DNA of 64,000 nt from Sphingomonas sp. Leaf34 (GCF_001421805.1 NZ_LMLC01000005.1:526389-590388); one strand, 5' to 3'; positions 25,576 to 34,440 are shown, counted from the stretch's first letter. Notes: a model not told the origin generated them from the sequence alone. Program-made: numbers and translations.

Positions 25576-25934
25576 GGCGTCCCCTCGCCCGCGCTCTATC
25601 GCTGGCGCATCATTCCGGCTCGCGGCCGCTCCGATGACGGCCCGCAACCCGTGGCCCTTGGTCCGAAGAAGCACGGACGAGGCGGCCGTCGGCCAATTGC
25701 CCGCTCAGCGGTCCTGGGAGTGGTCGTGCGGATCGCCCCCGCCGGCATGCCGCGCAAATGGCCAGGGCTGGGGGGTGTGTTCATCGCTGGGGGCGACATC
25801 CTGACGGACAGCGGCGCGACGGCGAGCTCCTCTACGGTGGCGTCGCCCCCAAGTGTGCGAGCCGAGCCGCCTCGCGTCATCGCAGGGATCGGACCTCGCT
25901 TCCGATAGGCCTGACGCCGATGCACCGAGGAGCG

Positions 25935-26132
25935 TTACAGGCTGAGATTGCGTTTCAGCACTTCCGCAGAGGCCATCTCGCCCAACGGGCCGCGCCCGTC
26001 GCCGGAAAATATGTCCGCCAGGTCGAGCAGGTCCTCGTCGCCAAGCGCCGTCACCGACGCCTGTACAGCGGCAAGCCGCACGACCGCGTGGTCGGCCTTT
26101 GCCGCGCGTCTTTTGATCCGTGTTCTCAACAT
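25935..26132 (-). CDS. Small hypothetical protein
   Basis: Not recognised. 65 residues, start at MLRTRIKRRAAK. The N-terminal half is basic and helical, and the C-terminal half (LGDEDLLDLADIFSG, EMASAEVLKRNLSL) is acidic to amphipathic and looks protein-like. No signal peptide and only a weak ribosome site. It stands alone in a 738 bp gap between the MFS and acyltransferase genes; the 359 bp before it hold nothing I can support. Confidence 0.45.
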   Translation of the reverse strand: MLRTRIKRRAAKADHAVVRLAAVQASVTALGDEDLLDLADIFSGDGRGPLGEMASAEVLKRNLSL

Positions 26133-26313
26133 TTTCGGCAGATAGCAGGATCGCGCCGCCGATGGCAGGTCCGAATGCAGACCAATCCACGTCCGAAGCA
26201 ATGGCTGGCCGTTTGCGCATTTTCGAGCAAGATGCTGAATACCGGCGCGTTCTGGACACCACCCCGCCCGTCTCGCGCTTGCCGCACTGCCCCCCGCCCC
26301 CTACTGCGCTGCG

Positions 26314-27453
26314 ATGACCCGGCACTACGGCATGGACTGGCTGCGGATCGGCGCGTTCGCGCTGCTGATCCTCTACCATATCGGCATGGTCTTCGTGCCG
26401 TGGAACTTCCATGTGAAGTCGCTCCATGTCGAGAACTGGGTGCGGCTGCCGATGCTGGCGAGCAATGCGTGGCGGCTGATGCTGCTGTTCGTCGTCTCGG
26501 GCTATGCCAGCCGCGCGCTGCTGAACCGGTCGCGCGGCACGGGCGCGTTCTTCGCCAATCGCTGCTACCGGTTGCTCGTGCCTTTGCTGTTCGGCATCGC
26601 GGTGGTCGTGCCACCGCAACCCTGGGTCGAGCTGGTCACCAAGCATGGCTATGCCGGCAGCTATCTGACGTTCTGGAGCCACGACTATTTCCGGTTCGGC
26701 AAGCTCGCCGGGATCATGCTGCCGACGTGGAACCATCTCTGGTTCGTGGTCTATCTCTGGGCCTATACGACCGCGCTGACGCTCGGCCTGATCGTCATCC
26801 GCGGCCCCTGGCTGCAACGCGCGTTCGATTGGATGTTTGGCAGCCCGGCGGTCCTCCTTCTCCCCGTCGCATGGCTCGTCTTCGTGCATGGCTGGTGGTT
26901 CCTGATGGCCGCCGAAACACAGGCGCTCTATGGTGACTGGGTCGCGCACGTCACCTATTTCCCCGCCTTCCTGTTCGGCTTCGGCCTCGCCCGCTCCGAC
27001 CCCGCAATGGCGGCGATCGCGCGCTGGTGGAAAGCCGGCGCCGCGGTCGCGCTGCTCGGCTATCTCGCGGTTCTTGCGGTCGAGCTGGAATGGCCGGGCG
27101 ACATCGTCGCACCGCGCTGGATCTACCCGGCGTACGGCGTTGCGCACGCGCTCGAGCAATGGGGCGCGATCGTTGCGCTGATCGGGATCGCCGAACGCCA
27201 CTGGAACCACGACCATCGCTGGCGCCCGGTGCTGACCGAGGCGGTGTTCCCGTTCTACCTGATCCACCAGACGATCATCGTGCTCGTGATGTACGCGCTG
27301 CTCCCGGCCGGGCTGCCGGGCTGGGCGGAGTTCGCCTGCCTGCTCGCCGCGACGATCGTCGGCTGCATCGCCTTCTACCGGATCGGCCGCGGCATCGCGC
27401 CGCTCCGCCCGCTCATCGGCCTGCGCGCCCTCCCCTCGAAAGACTCAGCATGA
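26314..27453 (+). CDS. Acyltransferase 3 family membrane protein (OpgC-like)
   Basis: 379-residue polytopic inner-membrane protein of the acyltransferase-3/YrhL family. The N-terminal YGMDWLRIGAFALLILYHIG is the typical first helix (RxxA/R-type with YH), followed by LFVVSGYASRALL and FFANRCYRLLVPLLFG; a late helix holds FPFYLIHQTIIVL. Such proteins O-acylate glycans; OpgC succinylates osmoregulated periplasmic glucans, and this one is closest in look to that group. The acceptor is unknown. The stop overlaps the asparaginase start (ATGA). Confidence 0.88.
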   Translation: MTRHYGMDWLRIGAFALLILYHIGMVFVPWNFHVKSLHVENWVRLPMLASNAWRLMLLFVVSGYASRALLNRSRGTGAFFANRCYRLLVPLLFGIAVVVPPQPWVELVTKHGYAGSYLTFWSHDYFRFGKLAGIMLPTWNHLWFVVYLWAYTTALTLGLIVIRGPWLQRAFDWMFGSPAVLLLPVAWLVFVHGWWFLMAAETQALYGDWVAHVTYFPAFLFGFGLARSDPAMAAIARWWKAGAAVALLGYLAVLAVELEWPGDIVAPRWIYPAYGVAHALEQWGAIVALIGIAERHWNHDHRWRPVLTEAVFPFYLIHQTIIVLVMYALLPAGLPGWAEFACLLAATIVGCIAFYRIGRGIAPLRPLIGLRALPSKDSA

Positions 27454-28370
27454 CCTGGACTCTCGTCATCCACGGCGGCGCTGGCAAACTCGACAGCGAG
27501 ATGGTCTCGCCAGAGCAGGACGCGGGCGCGCGCGCCGGCCTGTCGAACGCGCTCGACGCCGGATCCGCGGTGCTGGCGGATGGCGGCAGCGCGCTCGACG
27601 CGGTCGAGGCGGCGGTCCGGGTGCTGGAGGACGACCTCCACTTCAATTCGGGGCGCGGCGCGGTGTTCACGCATGACGGCACGCTCGAGCTCGATGCCGC
27701 GATCATGGACGGGCGCACCCGCGCCGCTGGAGCGGTCGCGGCGGCCACCGCCACGCGCAATCCGGTCGGCCTCGCCCGCGCGATCCTCGACGACGGCCGG
27801 CACGTCTTTCTCGCGGGCAAGGGCGCCGACGCCTTTTCGCGCGAACACGGGCTCGAACAGGCGGGGGCGGACTGGTTCGCCACGCCCGAGCGCACGCGCC
27901 AGTTCGCCGAGTTCCAGGCCGATGGCGGCGGGTTCGACGTCGACATGAAATACGGCACCGTCGGCGCGGTCGCGTGTGACGCGCACGGCCATGTCGCCGC
28001 TGCCACCTCGACCGGCGGCGTGACCGGCAAGCGCTGGGGCCGGATCGGCGATTCGCCCGTGATCGGCGCAGGCACCTTCGCCGACGATCGCGCGTGCGCG
28101 GTGTCGTGCACCGGCTCGGGCGAGTTCTTCCTGCGCATCGGCGTCGGCCATGAGATCGCCGCACGAGTCCGCCTGGCAGGCGAATCGCTGCAGGTCGCCG
28201 CCGACGCGGTACTCGCCGAAGTGAAGGCGCTCGGCGGCACCGGCGGCGTGATCGTCGCAGGCCCGGACGGCGACATGGCATGGGGGTTCAACACCGTCGG
28301 CATGTACCGCGGGACGGCATCGTCCGCGGGGTGCCGGACCGTCGCGATCTACGCTAACGAGCCGGTATGA
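27450..28370 (+). CDS. Isoaspartyl peptidase/L-asparaginase (Ntn-hydrolase, plant type)
   Basis: Cleaves isoaspartyl dipeptides and asparagine. 306 residues, made as a precursor that cuts itself before a catalytic threonine: the site is KYGTVGAVA, with Thr170 predicted as new N-terminus of the beta chain. The N-terminal VIHGGAGKL and the substrate segments GRGAVFTHDGTLELDAAIMDG and GRIGDSPVIGAGTFAD are family-typical. It overlaps both neighbours by four bases, so acyltransferase, peptidase and nuclease are translated as one unit. The enzyme is expected in the cytoplasm, with no signal peptide. Confidence 0.95.
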   Translation: MTWTLVIHGGAGKLDSEMVSPEQDAGARAGLSNALDAGSAVLADGGSALDAVEAAVRVLEDDLHFNSGRGAVFTHDGTLELDAAIMDGRTRAAGAVAAATATRNPVGLARAILDDGRHVFLAGKGADAFSREHGLEQAGADWFATPERTRQFAEFQADGGGFDVDMKYGTVGAVACDAHGHVAAATSTGGVTGKRWGRIGDSPVIGAGTFADDRACAVSCTGSGEFFLRIGVGHEIAARVRLAGESLQVAADAVLAEVKALGGTGGVIVAGPDGDMAWGFNTVGMYRGTASSAGCRTVAIYANEPV

Positions 28371-29230
28371 AGCGCTTTATCCTCGCCGCGGCATCGTCCG
28401 CGCTGGCCATGCTCGGCCTCGCCTCCCCCGCCACCGCGTTCTGGGAATATGGTCACCAGACCGTCGCGCAGATCGCCTATGCCAACGTCACGCCCAAGAC
28501 CAAGGCGGCGATCCGCCGGCTGCTGGCGCAACAGGCGTTGCTCGAGACGCCCGAATGCCCCGCCGGCACGATCGAGGAAGCCAGCGTCTGGGCGGACTGC
28601 ATCAAGCCGCTGAAAACCGCCGACGGCAAGTCGCGCTTCGGCTTCGCCTATAGCTGGCACTACCAGAACGCCGACGTCTGCGCGCCGTTCGACCTGACGC
28701 CCGCGTGCAAGGACGGCGACTGCGTCTCGGCGCAGATCGACCGCGACGTGACGCTGCTGCGCGATCGCGCCACTGCGCCGAAGGACCGCGTCCAGGCTCT
28801 GGCATTCCTGATCCACTTCGTCGGCGATCTCCACCAGCCGCTCCACGCCGGCGATCGCCACGACAAGGGCGGGAACGACGTGAAGGCGGACTACGGCATC
28901 TATGGCCCGGCGCGGTTCAACCTGCATTCGGTCTGGGACGGCCCGCTGGCGGAGCGCGCGATCTCGACGCCGCCGTCGCTGGTACGGCGCTATCCGGCGG
29001 CCGAGCGCGCGAAGATCGGCGCGGGGACGGTCGTCGACTGGAGCCGGGAGTCGTGGGACGCCTCGCACACGGCGTATGCGGCGGCGCTTGGCGGCGATGC
29101 GTGCGGTGCGGTGCCGGCGCGGGTGAAGATGGACGATGCGACGATCGCGAAGATGGTCCCGGTCTCTCGCGAAGAGATTCGCCGCGGGGGGATCCGGTTG
29201 GCGAAACTGCTCGACAAGGCGCTGGGCTGA
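28367..29230 (+). CDS. S1/P1-type secreted nuclease
   Basis: Zinc-dependent single-strand nuclease, exported. 287 residues with a signal peptide (MKRFILAAASSALAMLGLAS); the mature region starts around FWEYGHQTVAQIA, where the Trp and His are trinuclear-zinc ligands. Further ligands lie in SWHYQNAD and in HFVGDLHQPLHAGDRHDKGG, then NLHSVWD. The family usually has Trp as the very first mature residue; here a Phe precedes it, so the exact cleavage site should be noted. It is the last gene of the three-gene operon, followed by a palindromic repeat. Likely role: scavenging phosphate or nucleotides from nucleic acids. Confidence 0.95.
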   Translation: MKRFILAAASSALAMLGLASPATAFWEYGHQTVAQIAYANVTPKTKAAIRRLLAQQALLETPECPAGTIEEASVWADCIKPLKTADGKSRFGFAYSWHYQNADVCAPFDLTPACKDGDCVSAQIDRDVTLLRDRATAPKDRVQALAFLIHFVGDLHQPLHAGDRHDKGGNDVKADYGIYGPARFNLHSVWDGPLAERAISTPPSLVRRYPAAERAKIGAGTVVDWSRESWDASHTAYAAALGGDACGAVPARVKMDDATIAKMVPVSREEIRRGGIRLAKLLDKALG

Positions 29231-29233
29231 AAG

Positions 29234-29383
29234 TCCCCTCTCCCCTCCGGGGAGAGGGAGGGGCCCGCGTGCTCTTGCACGTGGGAGGGTGAGGGGCGTG
29301 AGGCTCGCGACGCGAATCCCAAAGCCCCTCTCCCTCCCGTCGCCTTCGGCTCCTCCTTCCCTCTCCCCGGAGGGGAGAGGGAC
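29234..29383. repeat. Family E palindromic repeat
   Basis: The outer arms CCCTCTCCCCTCCGGGGAG and the inverse are hairpins themselves; inner inverted pairs (GTGCTCTTGCAC) lie between. It fills the gap between the convergent nuclease and pal genes. Confidence 0.75.
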
Positions 29384-29391
29384 ACGCAACG

Positions 29392-29919
29392 TCAGTTCAG
29401 CACCACCGTGACCGCGCGACGGTTCGCCGCCCAGCTCTGGTCGTCCGAGCCCATCGCCACCGGGCGCTCCTTGCCATAGCTGATCGTCGTCATACGCGAC
29501 GACGACACGCCCCGCGCCGCCAGATAGTTCTTCGTCGCGTTCGCGCGACGATCGCCGAGCGCGAGATTATATTCGCGCGTGCCGCGCTCGTCGGCATGGC
29601 CTTCGATCGTGATGCGCTGGTTCGGGAACTTGGCGAGCCACTGCGCCTGGCTGTCGAGGATCGCGCGCGCGGTCGGATCGATATCGTACATGTCGAGCGC
29701 GAAGTTCACCGTGTTCGAGCTGACCGAGCGCTGGAAGTCGGCATCCGAGCCCGGCACGATCGCGCCGCCGACATTGCCGTTGTTCATGCCCGCATTGGTA
29801 TCGACCGAACCGCTATTGTCGACCGGTGCAGGCGGCAGCACCGCGGGACGCTTCTTGGCACAGCCGGACACGGCGATCAGCGCGGTGCACGCGAGCAAGA
29901 TGTTGGAAAGCTTCGACAT
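29392..29919 (-). CDS. pal: Peptidoglycan-associated lipoprotein
   Basis: Outer-membrane lipoprotein that binds peptidoglycan and TolB, tying the envelope layers during constriction. 175 residues. The lipobox LIAVSGC gives lipidated Cys. After a Pro/Asn/Gly linker comes the OmpA-like domain with ITIEGHADERGTREYNLALG and RANATKNYL, which contain the Asp and Arg that hold diaminopimelate. The ATG is preceded by GGGAGA. It is the last gene of the tol-pal operon, 52 bp after tolB. Confidence 0.97.
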   Translation of the reverse strand: MSKLSNILLACTALIAVSGCAKKRPAVLPPAPVDNSGSVDTNAGMNNGNVGGAIVPGSDADFQRSVSSNTVNFALDMYDIDPTARAILDSQAQWLAKFPNQRITIEGHADERGTREYNLALGDRRANATKNYLAARGVSSSRMTTISYGKERPVAMGSDDQSWAANRRAVTVVLN

Positions 29920-29971
29920 AGATAGTCTCCCGTAGAAAATCACGTTTCCCCGTTATGCCCCCATAGCAGGT

Positions 29972-31384
29972 TTAGGGCCGCAGCGGGCCCCATGCCGGAT
30001 CCGAGCCGTCGAGCGGCGTCGGGATCTTGCGCTCGTTGACGCCCGTCAGGTCGACCGACCAGAGGTCCGCCTTGCCGCCGCTGCCGCGTCCCGAGCGATA
30101 GAAGTTGATCACGCGACCGTTCGGCGACCAGCTCGGCCCCTCGTCCTGCCAGTCGTTGGTCAGCAATTTCTCGCCGCCGCCGCTCGGGCTCATGATGCCG
30201 ATCCGGAAGCCGCCGCCGAGCTTGGTGAACGCGATCAGATCGCCGCGCGGGCTCCACACCGGCGTCGCATAGCGCCCGCCGCCGAAGCTGATCCGCTGCT
30301 GGTTCGAGCCGTCCGCGTTCATCACGTAGATCTGCTGCCCGCCCGAGCGATCGCTCTCGAACACGATTTTCGAGCCGTCGGGCGAATAGCTGCCGCCGGT
30401 ATCGATCCCCGGCGAGTTGGTCAGCCGCTGCGGCGTCCCCCCTTGCGACGATACGCGGTACACGTCGGTGTTGCCGCCCTGCGCCATCGAGAACAGGATG
30501 TTGCGGCCGTCGGGCGAGAAGCGCGGCGCAAACGTCAGGTTGGCGTTCGCCACGACCAGCCGCTGCTTGCCCGAGCCGATATCGTAGACATAGATCGCCG
30601 GGCGATTGTTGAGATAGCTCATATAGACGATCGACTGCTGGTTCGGCGCGAAGCGCGGCGTCAGCACGATCGACTGGCCGTTGGTCAGGAAGCGGTGGTT
30701 GGCGCCGTCCTGGTCCATGATCGCGAGCCGCTTGATCCGGCGTCCCTTGGGTCCGGTTTCAGAGACATAGACTACGCGGCTGTCGAAATAGGCGCCCTCG
30801 CCGGTGAGGCGGGTGTAGACCATGTCGGCGCATTTATGCCCGGCACGACGCCAGTCGGATGGCGACACGACGAACCCGGTGCGCGTCAGTTCGGCTTTGG
30901 ACGAGACGTCGTACAGATAGCAGCCGACCGTCAGATTGCCGTCGCCGGTCGCGCGGATGAAGCCCTGCACCAGCGCCTGCGCGCCCGTGCTGCCCCAATA
31001 ATCGAAACCCGGCGCGGTGACTTCGGGGAAGGTGATCGGGCGCAGCTGGCCGGGCGAGAGCGGCGTGAACAGGCCCGAATTGCGCAGATCGTTGGTGACG
31101 ATCTCGGCCAGCTGGCGGCCGAGCACGTCGGTCGAGCCCGCCGGCGTCGAGACCACCGCGGCGGTCGGCATCACGGGGATCGCGATCGGCATCGGGGCGG
31201 AGATGCCGCCGGTCACGTCGACAACGAGTCCGCCGGACTGGTCGCCGGCTGGTGCGGGTGCGGCCGGGTCGGCGGGGGCCTGTTGTGGGGCGGGCGCGGG
31301 TGCGTCCTGCGCGCTGGCGGCGGCGGAGACAAAAGCCAGCAAACCGACCGAGGCGAGGATCGATCGAGCCTTACGGCCTCCCAT
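29972..31384 (-). CDS. tolB: Tol-Pal system protein TolB
   Basis: Periplasmic beta-propeller that couples TolA to Pal. With the start at MGGRKARSILASVGLLAFV it has a proper signal peptide and 470 residues. The N-terminal domain (LAEIVTNDLRNSGLF) is followed by WD40-like/PD40 repeats (APRFSPDGRNILFSMAQGG, YSPDGSKIVFESDRSGG, WSPNGRVINFYRSGR). Oddity: the frame stays open 180 bases further upstream through a complete family A palindrome to an ATG two bases after the tolA stop. That longer form would bury the signal peptide behind 60 residues, so the later start is preferred; the base of the repeat would then supply its purine-rich leader. Confidence 0.95.
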   Translation of the reverse strand: MGGRKARSILASVGLLAFVSAAASAQDAPAPAPQQAPADPAAPAPAGDQSGGLVVDVTGGISAPMPIAIPVMPTAAVVSTPAGSTDVLGRQLAEIVTNDLRNSGLFTPLSPGQLRPITFPEVTAPGFDYWGSTGAQALVQGFIRATGDGNLTVGCYLYDVSSKAELTRTGFVVSPSDWRRAGHKCADMVYTRLTGEGAYFDSRVVYVSETGPKGRRIKRLAIMDQDGANHRFLTNGQSIVLTPRFAPNQQSIVYMSYLNNRPAIYVYDIGSGKQRLVVANANLTFAPRFSPDGRNILFSMAQGGNTDVYRVSSQGGTPQRLTNSPGIDTGGSYSPDGSKIVFESDRSGGQQIYVMNADGSNQQRISFGGGRYATPVWSPRGDLIAFTKLGGGFRIGIMSPSGGGEKLLTNDWQDEGPSWSPNGRVINFYRSGRGSGGKADLWSVDLTGVNERKIPTPLDGSDPAWGPLRP

Positions 31385-31390
31385 CACAGC

Positions 31391-31498
31391 CCCCACCCCG
31401 GCGAAGGCCGGGGCCCAATTGGGGGACGCCGCTGAGGGCGCGTTGCGCATCATTACATCGGCCTTCCCAATTGGGCCCCGGCCTCCGCCGGGGTGGAG
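31391..31498. repeat. Family A palindrome at the 5' end of tolB
   Basis: Complete element (both arms, about 108 bp) seven bases before the preferred tolB start. It is fully open in the tolB frame. It separates tolB from tolA inside an operon that is otherwise tightly packed. Confidence 0.85.
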
Positions 31499-31566
31499 TT
31501 TCTCAACTAGAAGCGTCGTGCGTGACAGGCGAAAACCCAGATCGAATCGAGTCATAACGGACATCC

Positions 31567-32640
31567 TCAGCCGGGAAGTTTGTAGCGCAGGCTGAAATTG
31601 CTCCAGCCATTCTGCACATCATACAGGTCGTCGGGCAAACCGCGCAGCGGCGAGCACCCGACAAAGGTCGCGATCGCCAGATCGTCGACTCGGTCGACAT
31701 AGCGCCGGTTGTCGTCGTCGACGCCGGCATGGCCGCTGATCGTAGGCCGCGATTTGAGCGTGCCGTCGCGGTTGAGCTTCAGGTTGATCGTGACGCGGAT
31801 CCGCTCGGCGCCCGGCCCCGGCGTGACCTGGCGATTGGCGCAGGGCTGCACCTGGCGCAGGATCGCCGAGCCGATATTCGCCGCCGCCTGTGCGCCGAGC
31901 TTGGCGGCCTTGGGCGCGTCCGACTTGCTCGGCGACGGATCGGCCGACAGCCCTTTCAGGAAATTGTCGCCGAGCCGCGAGCCGCGCGGGCGCGATGTCT
32001 TGGCTTCCGCAGTCGAGCCTGAGCCCTTGGTCGCGGACGGTTTGGCGGGCTTGGCCGACGACGCAGACGACGTCTTGCCCGACGTGGAGGACGTCTTGGC
32101 CGGAGCGGCACTCGGCTTGGCCGCGGACTTGGTCGGCGCGGACTTCGCCGGTGCAGCCTTCGCGGGCGCAGACTTGGTGGGCGGCGCTTTCGCAGGCTTG
32201 GGCTGTGGCTTCACGACAGGCTTGGCGACCGGCGCCGGCTTCGCGGCGGGCTTTGGTGGCGCAGGCTTGGGTTTGGGCTGCGGCTTTGGCGCGGGCTCGG
32301 GCGCTGGCTGCGGCTTGGGTGCAGGCTTGGGTGGCGCGGGCTTCGGCTGCGGCGCCGGCGGCACGGGATCGGGCTTCGGCTCGGGCTCGGCCTCTTGCGG
32401 CGCCGGCGGCGCGGCATCCTCGGGCGCGCCCTCGTCCGGCGCGATCGACTGCGCGGGCGCTTCGGTCGATTGCGGCGCCGTCGCCTCGAGCGCGACGTCG
32501 GGCACGAGACTCACGTCGATCGGCTGCTGCTGGATCTTCGGCGGTTCGGGCGCATCGAGAAACCCGACCGACAACAGGCCGAACAGCACGACATGCCCGA
32601 CCAGCGCGACGCCTAAGCCGATCTTCTCCGAGCGATCCAT
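31567..32640 (-). CDS. tolA: TolA-type energy-transducing protein
   Basis: Spans the periplasm and links the TolQR motor to TolB/Pal. 357 residues. A single N-terminal membrane helix (IGLGVALVGHVVLFGLLSVG) is followed by a stretch of about 180 residues rich in Pro, Lys, Ala and later Ser/Thr (PKPAPPKPAPKPQPAPEPAP type), which would form an extended rod. The C-terminal domain has VQPCANRQVTPGPGAERIRV and LNRDGTLKSRPTISGHAG, typical of TolA/TonB C-terminal folds. Identity as TolA rather than TonB rests on its place between tolR and tolB. Confidence 0.92.
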   Translation of the reverse strand: MDRSEKIGLGVALVGHVVLFGLLSVGFLDAPEPPKIQQQPIDVSLVPDVALEATAPQSTEAPAQSIAPDEGAPEDAAPPAPQEAEPEPKPDPVPPAPQPKPAPPKPAPKPQPAPEPAPKPQPKPKPAPPKPAAKPAPVAKPVVKPQPKPAKAPPTKSAPAKAAPAKSAPTKSAAKPSAAPAKTSSTSGKTSSASSAKPAKPSATKGSGSTAEAKTSRPRGSRLGDNFLKGLSADPSPSKSDAPKAAKLGAQAAANIGSAILRQVQPCANRQVTPGPGAERIRVTINLKLNRDGTLKSRPTISGHAGVDDDNRRYVDRVDDLAIATFVGCSPLRGLPDDLYDVQNGWSNFSLRYKLPG

Positions 32641-32653
32641 CAGCCGAGCGCCA

Positions 32654-33085
32654 TCAGTTCTGATTACCCTCGACGGTGACCAGCGCGACGCGGTTCAGCC
32701 CGGCGCGGTTGAGTTCGCCCATCACGCGCATCACGCGGCCGTAATCGAGCTTGCGATCCGCGCGCAGCAACACCTGCGGCTCGTCGCCGACCGCGCGGCT
32801 GGCGGCGATCGACGCGAGCCTGATCGGCAGCGCGTCGTCGGTCACCTGATCCTTGTCGATGAACAGCGCGCCGGTCTCGTCCATCGAGATCTCGACGGGC
32901 TTCTGCTCCTGGTCGAGCGCCTTGGCGCGCGCGTCGGGCAGGTTCACCGGCACGCCCGCGGTCATCAGCGGCGCGGTCACCATGAAGATGATCAGCAGCA
33001 CCAGCATCACGTCGACCAAAGGCGTGACGTTGATATCCGCCATCGGCGCGCGACGCCCGCGCCCGCGGGAAGAAGGCAGGTTCAT
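32654..33085 (-). CDS. tolR: TolR (ExbD-type) membrane protein
   Basis: Proton-channel partner of TolQ. 143 residues with one membrane helix carrying the essential aspartate (MADINVTPLVDVMLVLLIIF, Asp in the second Asp-Val), followed by a periplasmic domain (VLLRADRKLDYGRVMRVMGEL) that can bind peptidoglycan. ATG chosen because AAGGTGG lies just before it; a GTG two codons upstream is also in frame. It begins eight bases after the tolQ stop. Confidence 0.96.
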   Translation of the reverse strand: MNLPSSRGRGRRAPMADINVTPLVDVMLVLLIIFMVTAPLMTAGVPVNLPDARAKALDQEQKPVEISMDETGALFIDKDQVTDDALPIRLASIAASRAVGDEPQVLLRADRKLDYGRVMRVMGELNRAGLNRVALVTVEGNQN

Positions 33086-33092
33086 CGCCACC

Positions 33093-33785
33093 TTAGCGCG
33101 ACCCGTCCAGCTGGCGGCTCAGCGTCGTGTGGAAACCGTCGGCGAACCGGTTGAGGCTCGCCTCGATCCGGTTGATGCCGTGGCTGAAGCGGTTGTACGC
33201 GATCACCGCGGGGATTGCCGCGAACAGGCCGATCGCGGTCGCGAACAGCGCCTCCGCGATGCCCGGCGCCACCACCGCCAGCGACGTGTTCTGCGCGGCC
33301 GCGATGCTGGTGAAGCTGCGCATGATCCCCCACACCGTGCCGAACAGCCCGACGAACGGCGCGACCGAGCCGACCGTCGCCAGCACGTTCAGCCGATCCG
33401 ACAGCTTGTCGATCTCGCCTGCAACGGCTGCGCCCATCGTCGTCGCCAGCCGCTCGCGCGTGCCGCTCTTGTCGATCGTGCCGCCCGCGGTCGAGCGGCG
33501 CCACTCGGTCACGCCCGCCGCGAACACGCGCGCGGACGGCAGGTCGCTCTCGCTTTCGGCCTTGTAGAAGACGTCGATATCCTCGGCTTTCCAGAAATCG
33601 CGCTCGAACCGGGTCATGTTCTTGCGCGTCTTGCCGATCCGCCGCCAGAACGCGACGATCAGCGCCCAGGTCCAAATGCTGGCGAGCAACAGCCCGATCA
33701 TCACGCCCTTCACCACCCAGTCGGCCTGGAGGAACAAGTGAATCGGCGACAGCGTCGCGCTATCCATAGTCAACACCGGATTCAT
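33093..33785 (-). CDS. tolQ: TolQ proton channel protein
   Basis: Forms the pentameric proton channel that drives the Tol-Pal machine. 230 residues with three membrane helices. The conserved ExbB/TolQ core is seen: LNVLATVGSVAPFVGLFGTV, then WGIMRSF, and PGIAEALFATAIGLFAAIPA with the conserved Thr. Its start overlaps the ybgC stop (ATGA), and tolR follows after seven bases. Confidence 0.97.
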   Translation of the reverse strand: MNPVLTMDSATLSPIHLFLQADWVVKGVMIGLLLASIWTWALIVAFWRRIGKTRKNMTRFERDFWKAEDIDVFYKAESESDLPSARVFAAGVTEWRRSTAGGTIDKSGTRERLATTMGAAVAGEIDKLSDRLNVLATVGSVAPFVGLFGTVWGIMRSFTSIAAAQNTSLAVVAPGIAEALFATAIGLFAAIPAVIAYNRFSHGINRIEASLNRFADGFHTTLSRQLDGSR

Positions 33786-34240
33786 GCTTCCCCCTGCCAG
33801 ACAAGGCGTTCGTAGATATCGATCCAGGCGCGCGGCTGGCGGCGCGGGCGGCCGTTGGGAGCGACCAATGCCGCCACCACGTCCGCCTCGGCCAAGACAA
33901 GCCCGTCGCGCATGACTCTTTGATGAATGGCGACCCCGGCCGCACGCACTTGCGTCATCCGCGAGACGACGATCAACGCGTCGTCGAGCCGGGCCGGCGC
34001 CGCGTAACGGATCGCCATGCTCACGATCGCATAGGATCCCTCGCCCGCCTCGAACGTCGCCCGCTGGTCGATCCCGCCGAGCCGCAGCATGTCCGAGCGC
34101 GCGCGCTCCATGTAGCGCAGGTAATTGGCGTGATAGACCGCACCCGACAAATCGGTGTCCTCGAAATAGACGCGCACCGGAAACCGGTGCTCGCGCCCTT
34201 CGAAGCGGCCTTCCGCCGGACGATCTGAAACCTCAGCCAT
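33782..34240 (-). CDS. ybgC: Acyl-CoA thioesterase YbgC
   Basis: Hot-dog-fold thioesterase that opens the tol-pal operon, as in most Proteobacteria. 152 residues. Signature VRVYFEDTDLSGAVYHANYL has the catalytic Asp (EDTD) and the HANYL helix, with ERARSDMLRLGG next. It overlaps tolQ by four bases. In E. coli it acts on short-chain acyl-CoA or acyl-ACP and has been tied to phospholipid metabolism; its link to Tol function is not settled. Confidence 0.96.
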   Translation of the reverse strand: MAEVSDRPAEGRFEGREHRFPVRVYFEDTDLSGAVYHANYLRYMERARSDMLRLGGIDQRATFEAGEGSYAIVSMAIRYAAPARLDDALIVVSRMTQVRAAGVAIHQRVMRDGLVLAEADVVAALVAPNGRPRRQPRAWIDIYERLVWQGEA

Positions 34241-34314
34241 TCCCGCGGCTGTTAACCCAGTCTGCGCAGGGAAGCCAAGCTTTGCTGCAATATGGTCGGG
34301 ATACGCGGCGATGC

Positions 34315-34440
34315 GATCCTCCCCCGCAAGGGGGAGGTGGCGCCGTCAGGCGACGGAGGGGGAGGACACGGCACAAAGGTTTCCCTTGCCGCCCCCTCCG
34401 TCAGGCTGGCGCCTGCCACCTCCCCCTGGCGGGGGAGGAT
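34315..34440. repeat. Family D palindromic repeat
   Basis: Complete intergenic copy: outer hairpin CCTCCCCC-GCAA-GGGGGAGG, inner inverted pairs around GTCAGGCGAC and CAGGCTGGCGCCTG. It ends one base before the lipoprotein stop codon, so it forms that gene's 3' end. Confidence 0.85.

Noticed and set aside
25596..25925. Open frames on both strands between the MFS gene and the small hypothetical gene
   Set aside because: Arg/Pro-rich translations with no protein character, no ribosome site and no neighbour link; typical of GC-rich non-coding DNA.
31891..32520. Repetitive DNA in tolA as a possible satellite
   Set aside because: The repetition comes from Pro/Lys/Ala codons of the TolA rod, not from tandem DNA units; kept as part of the gene.
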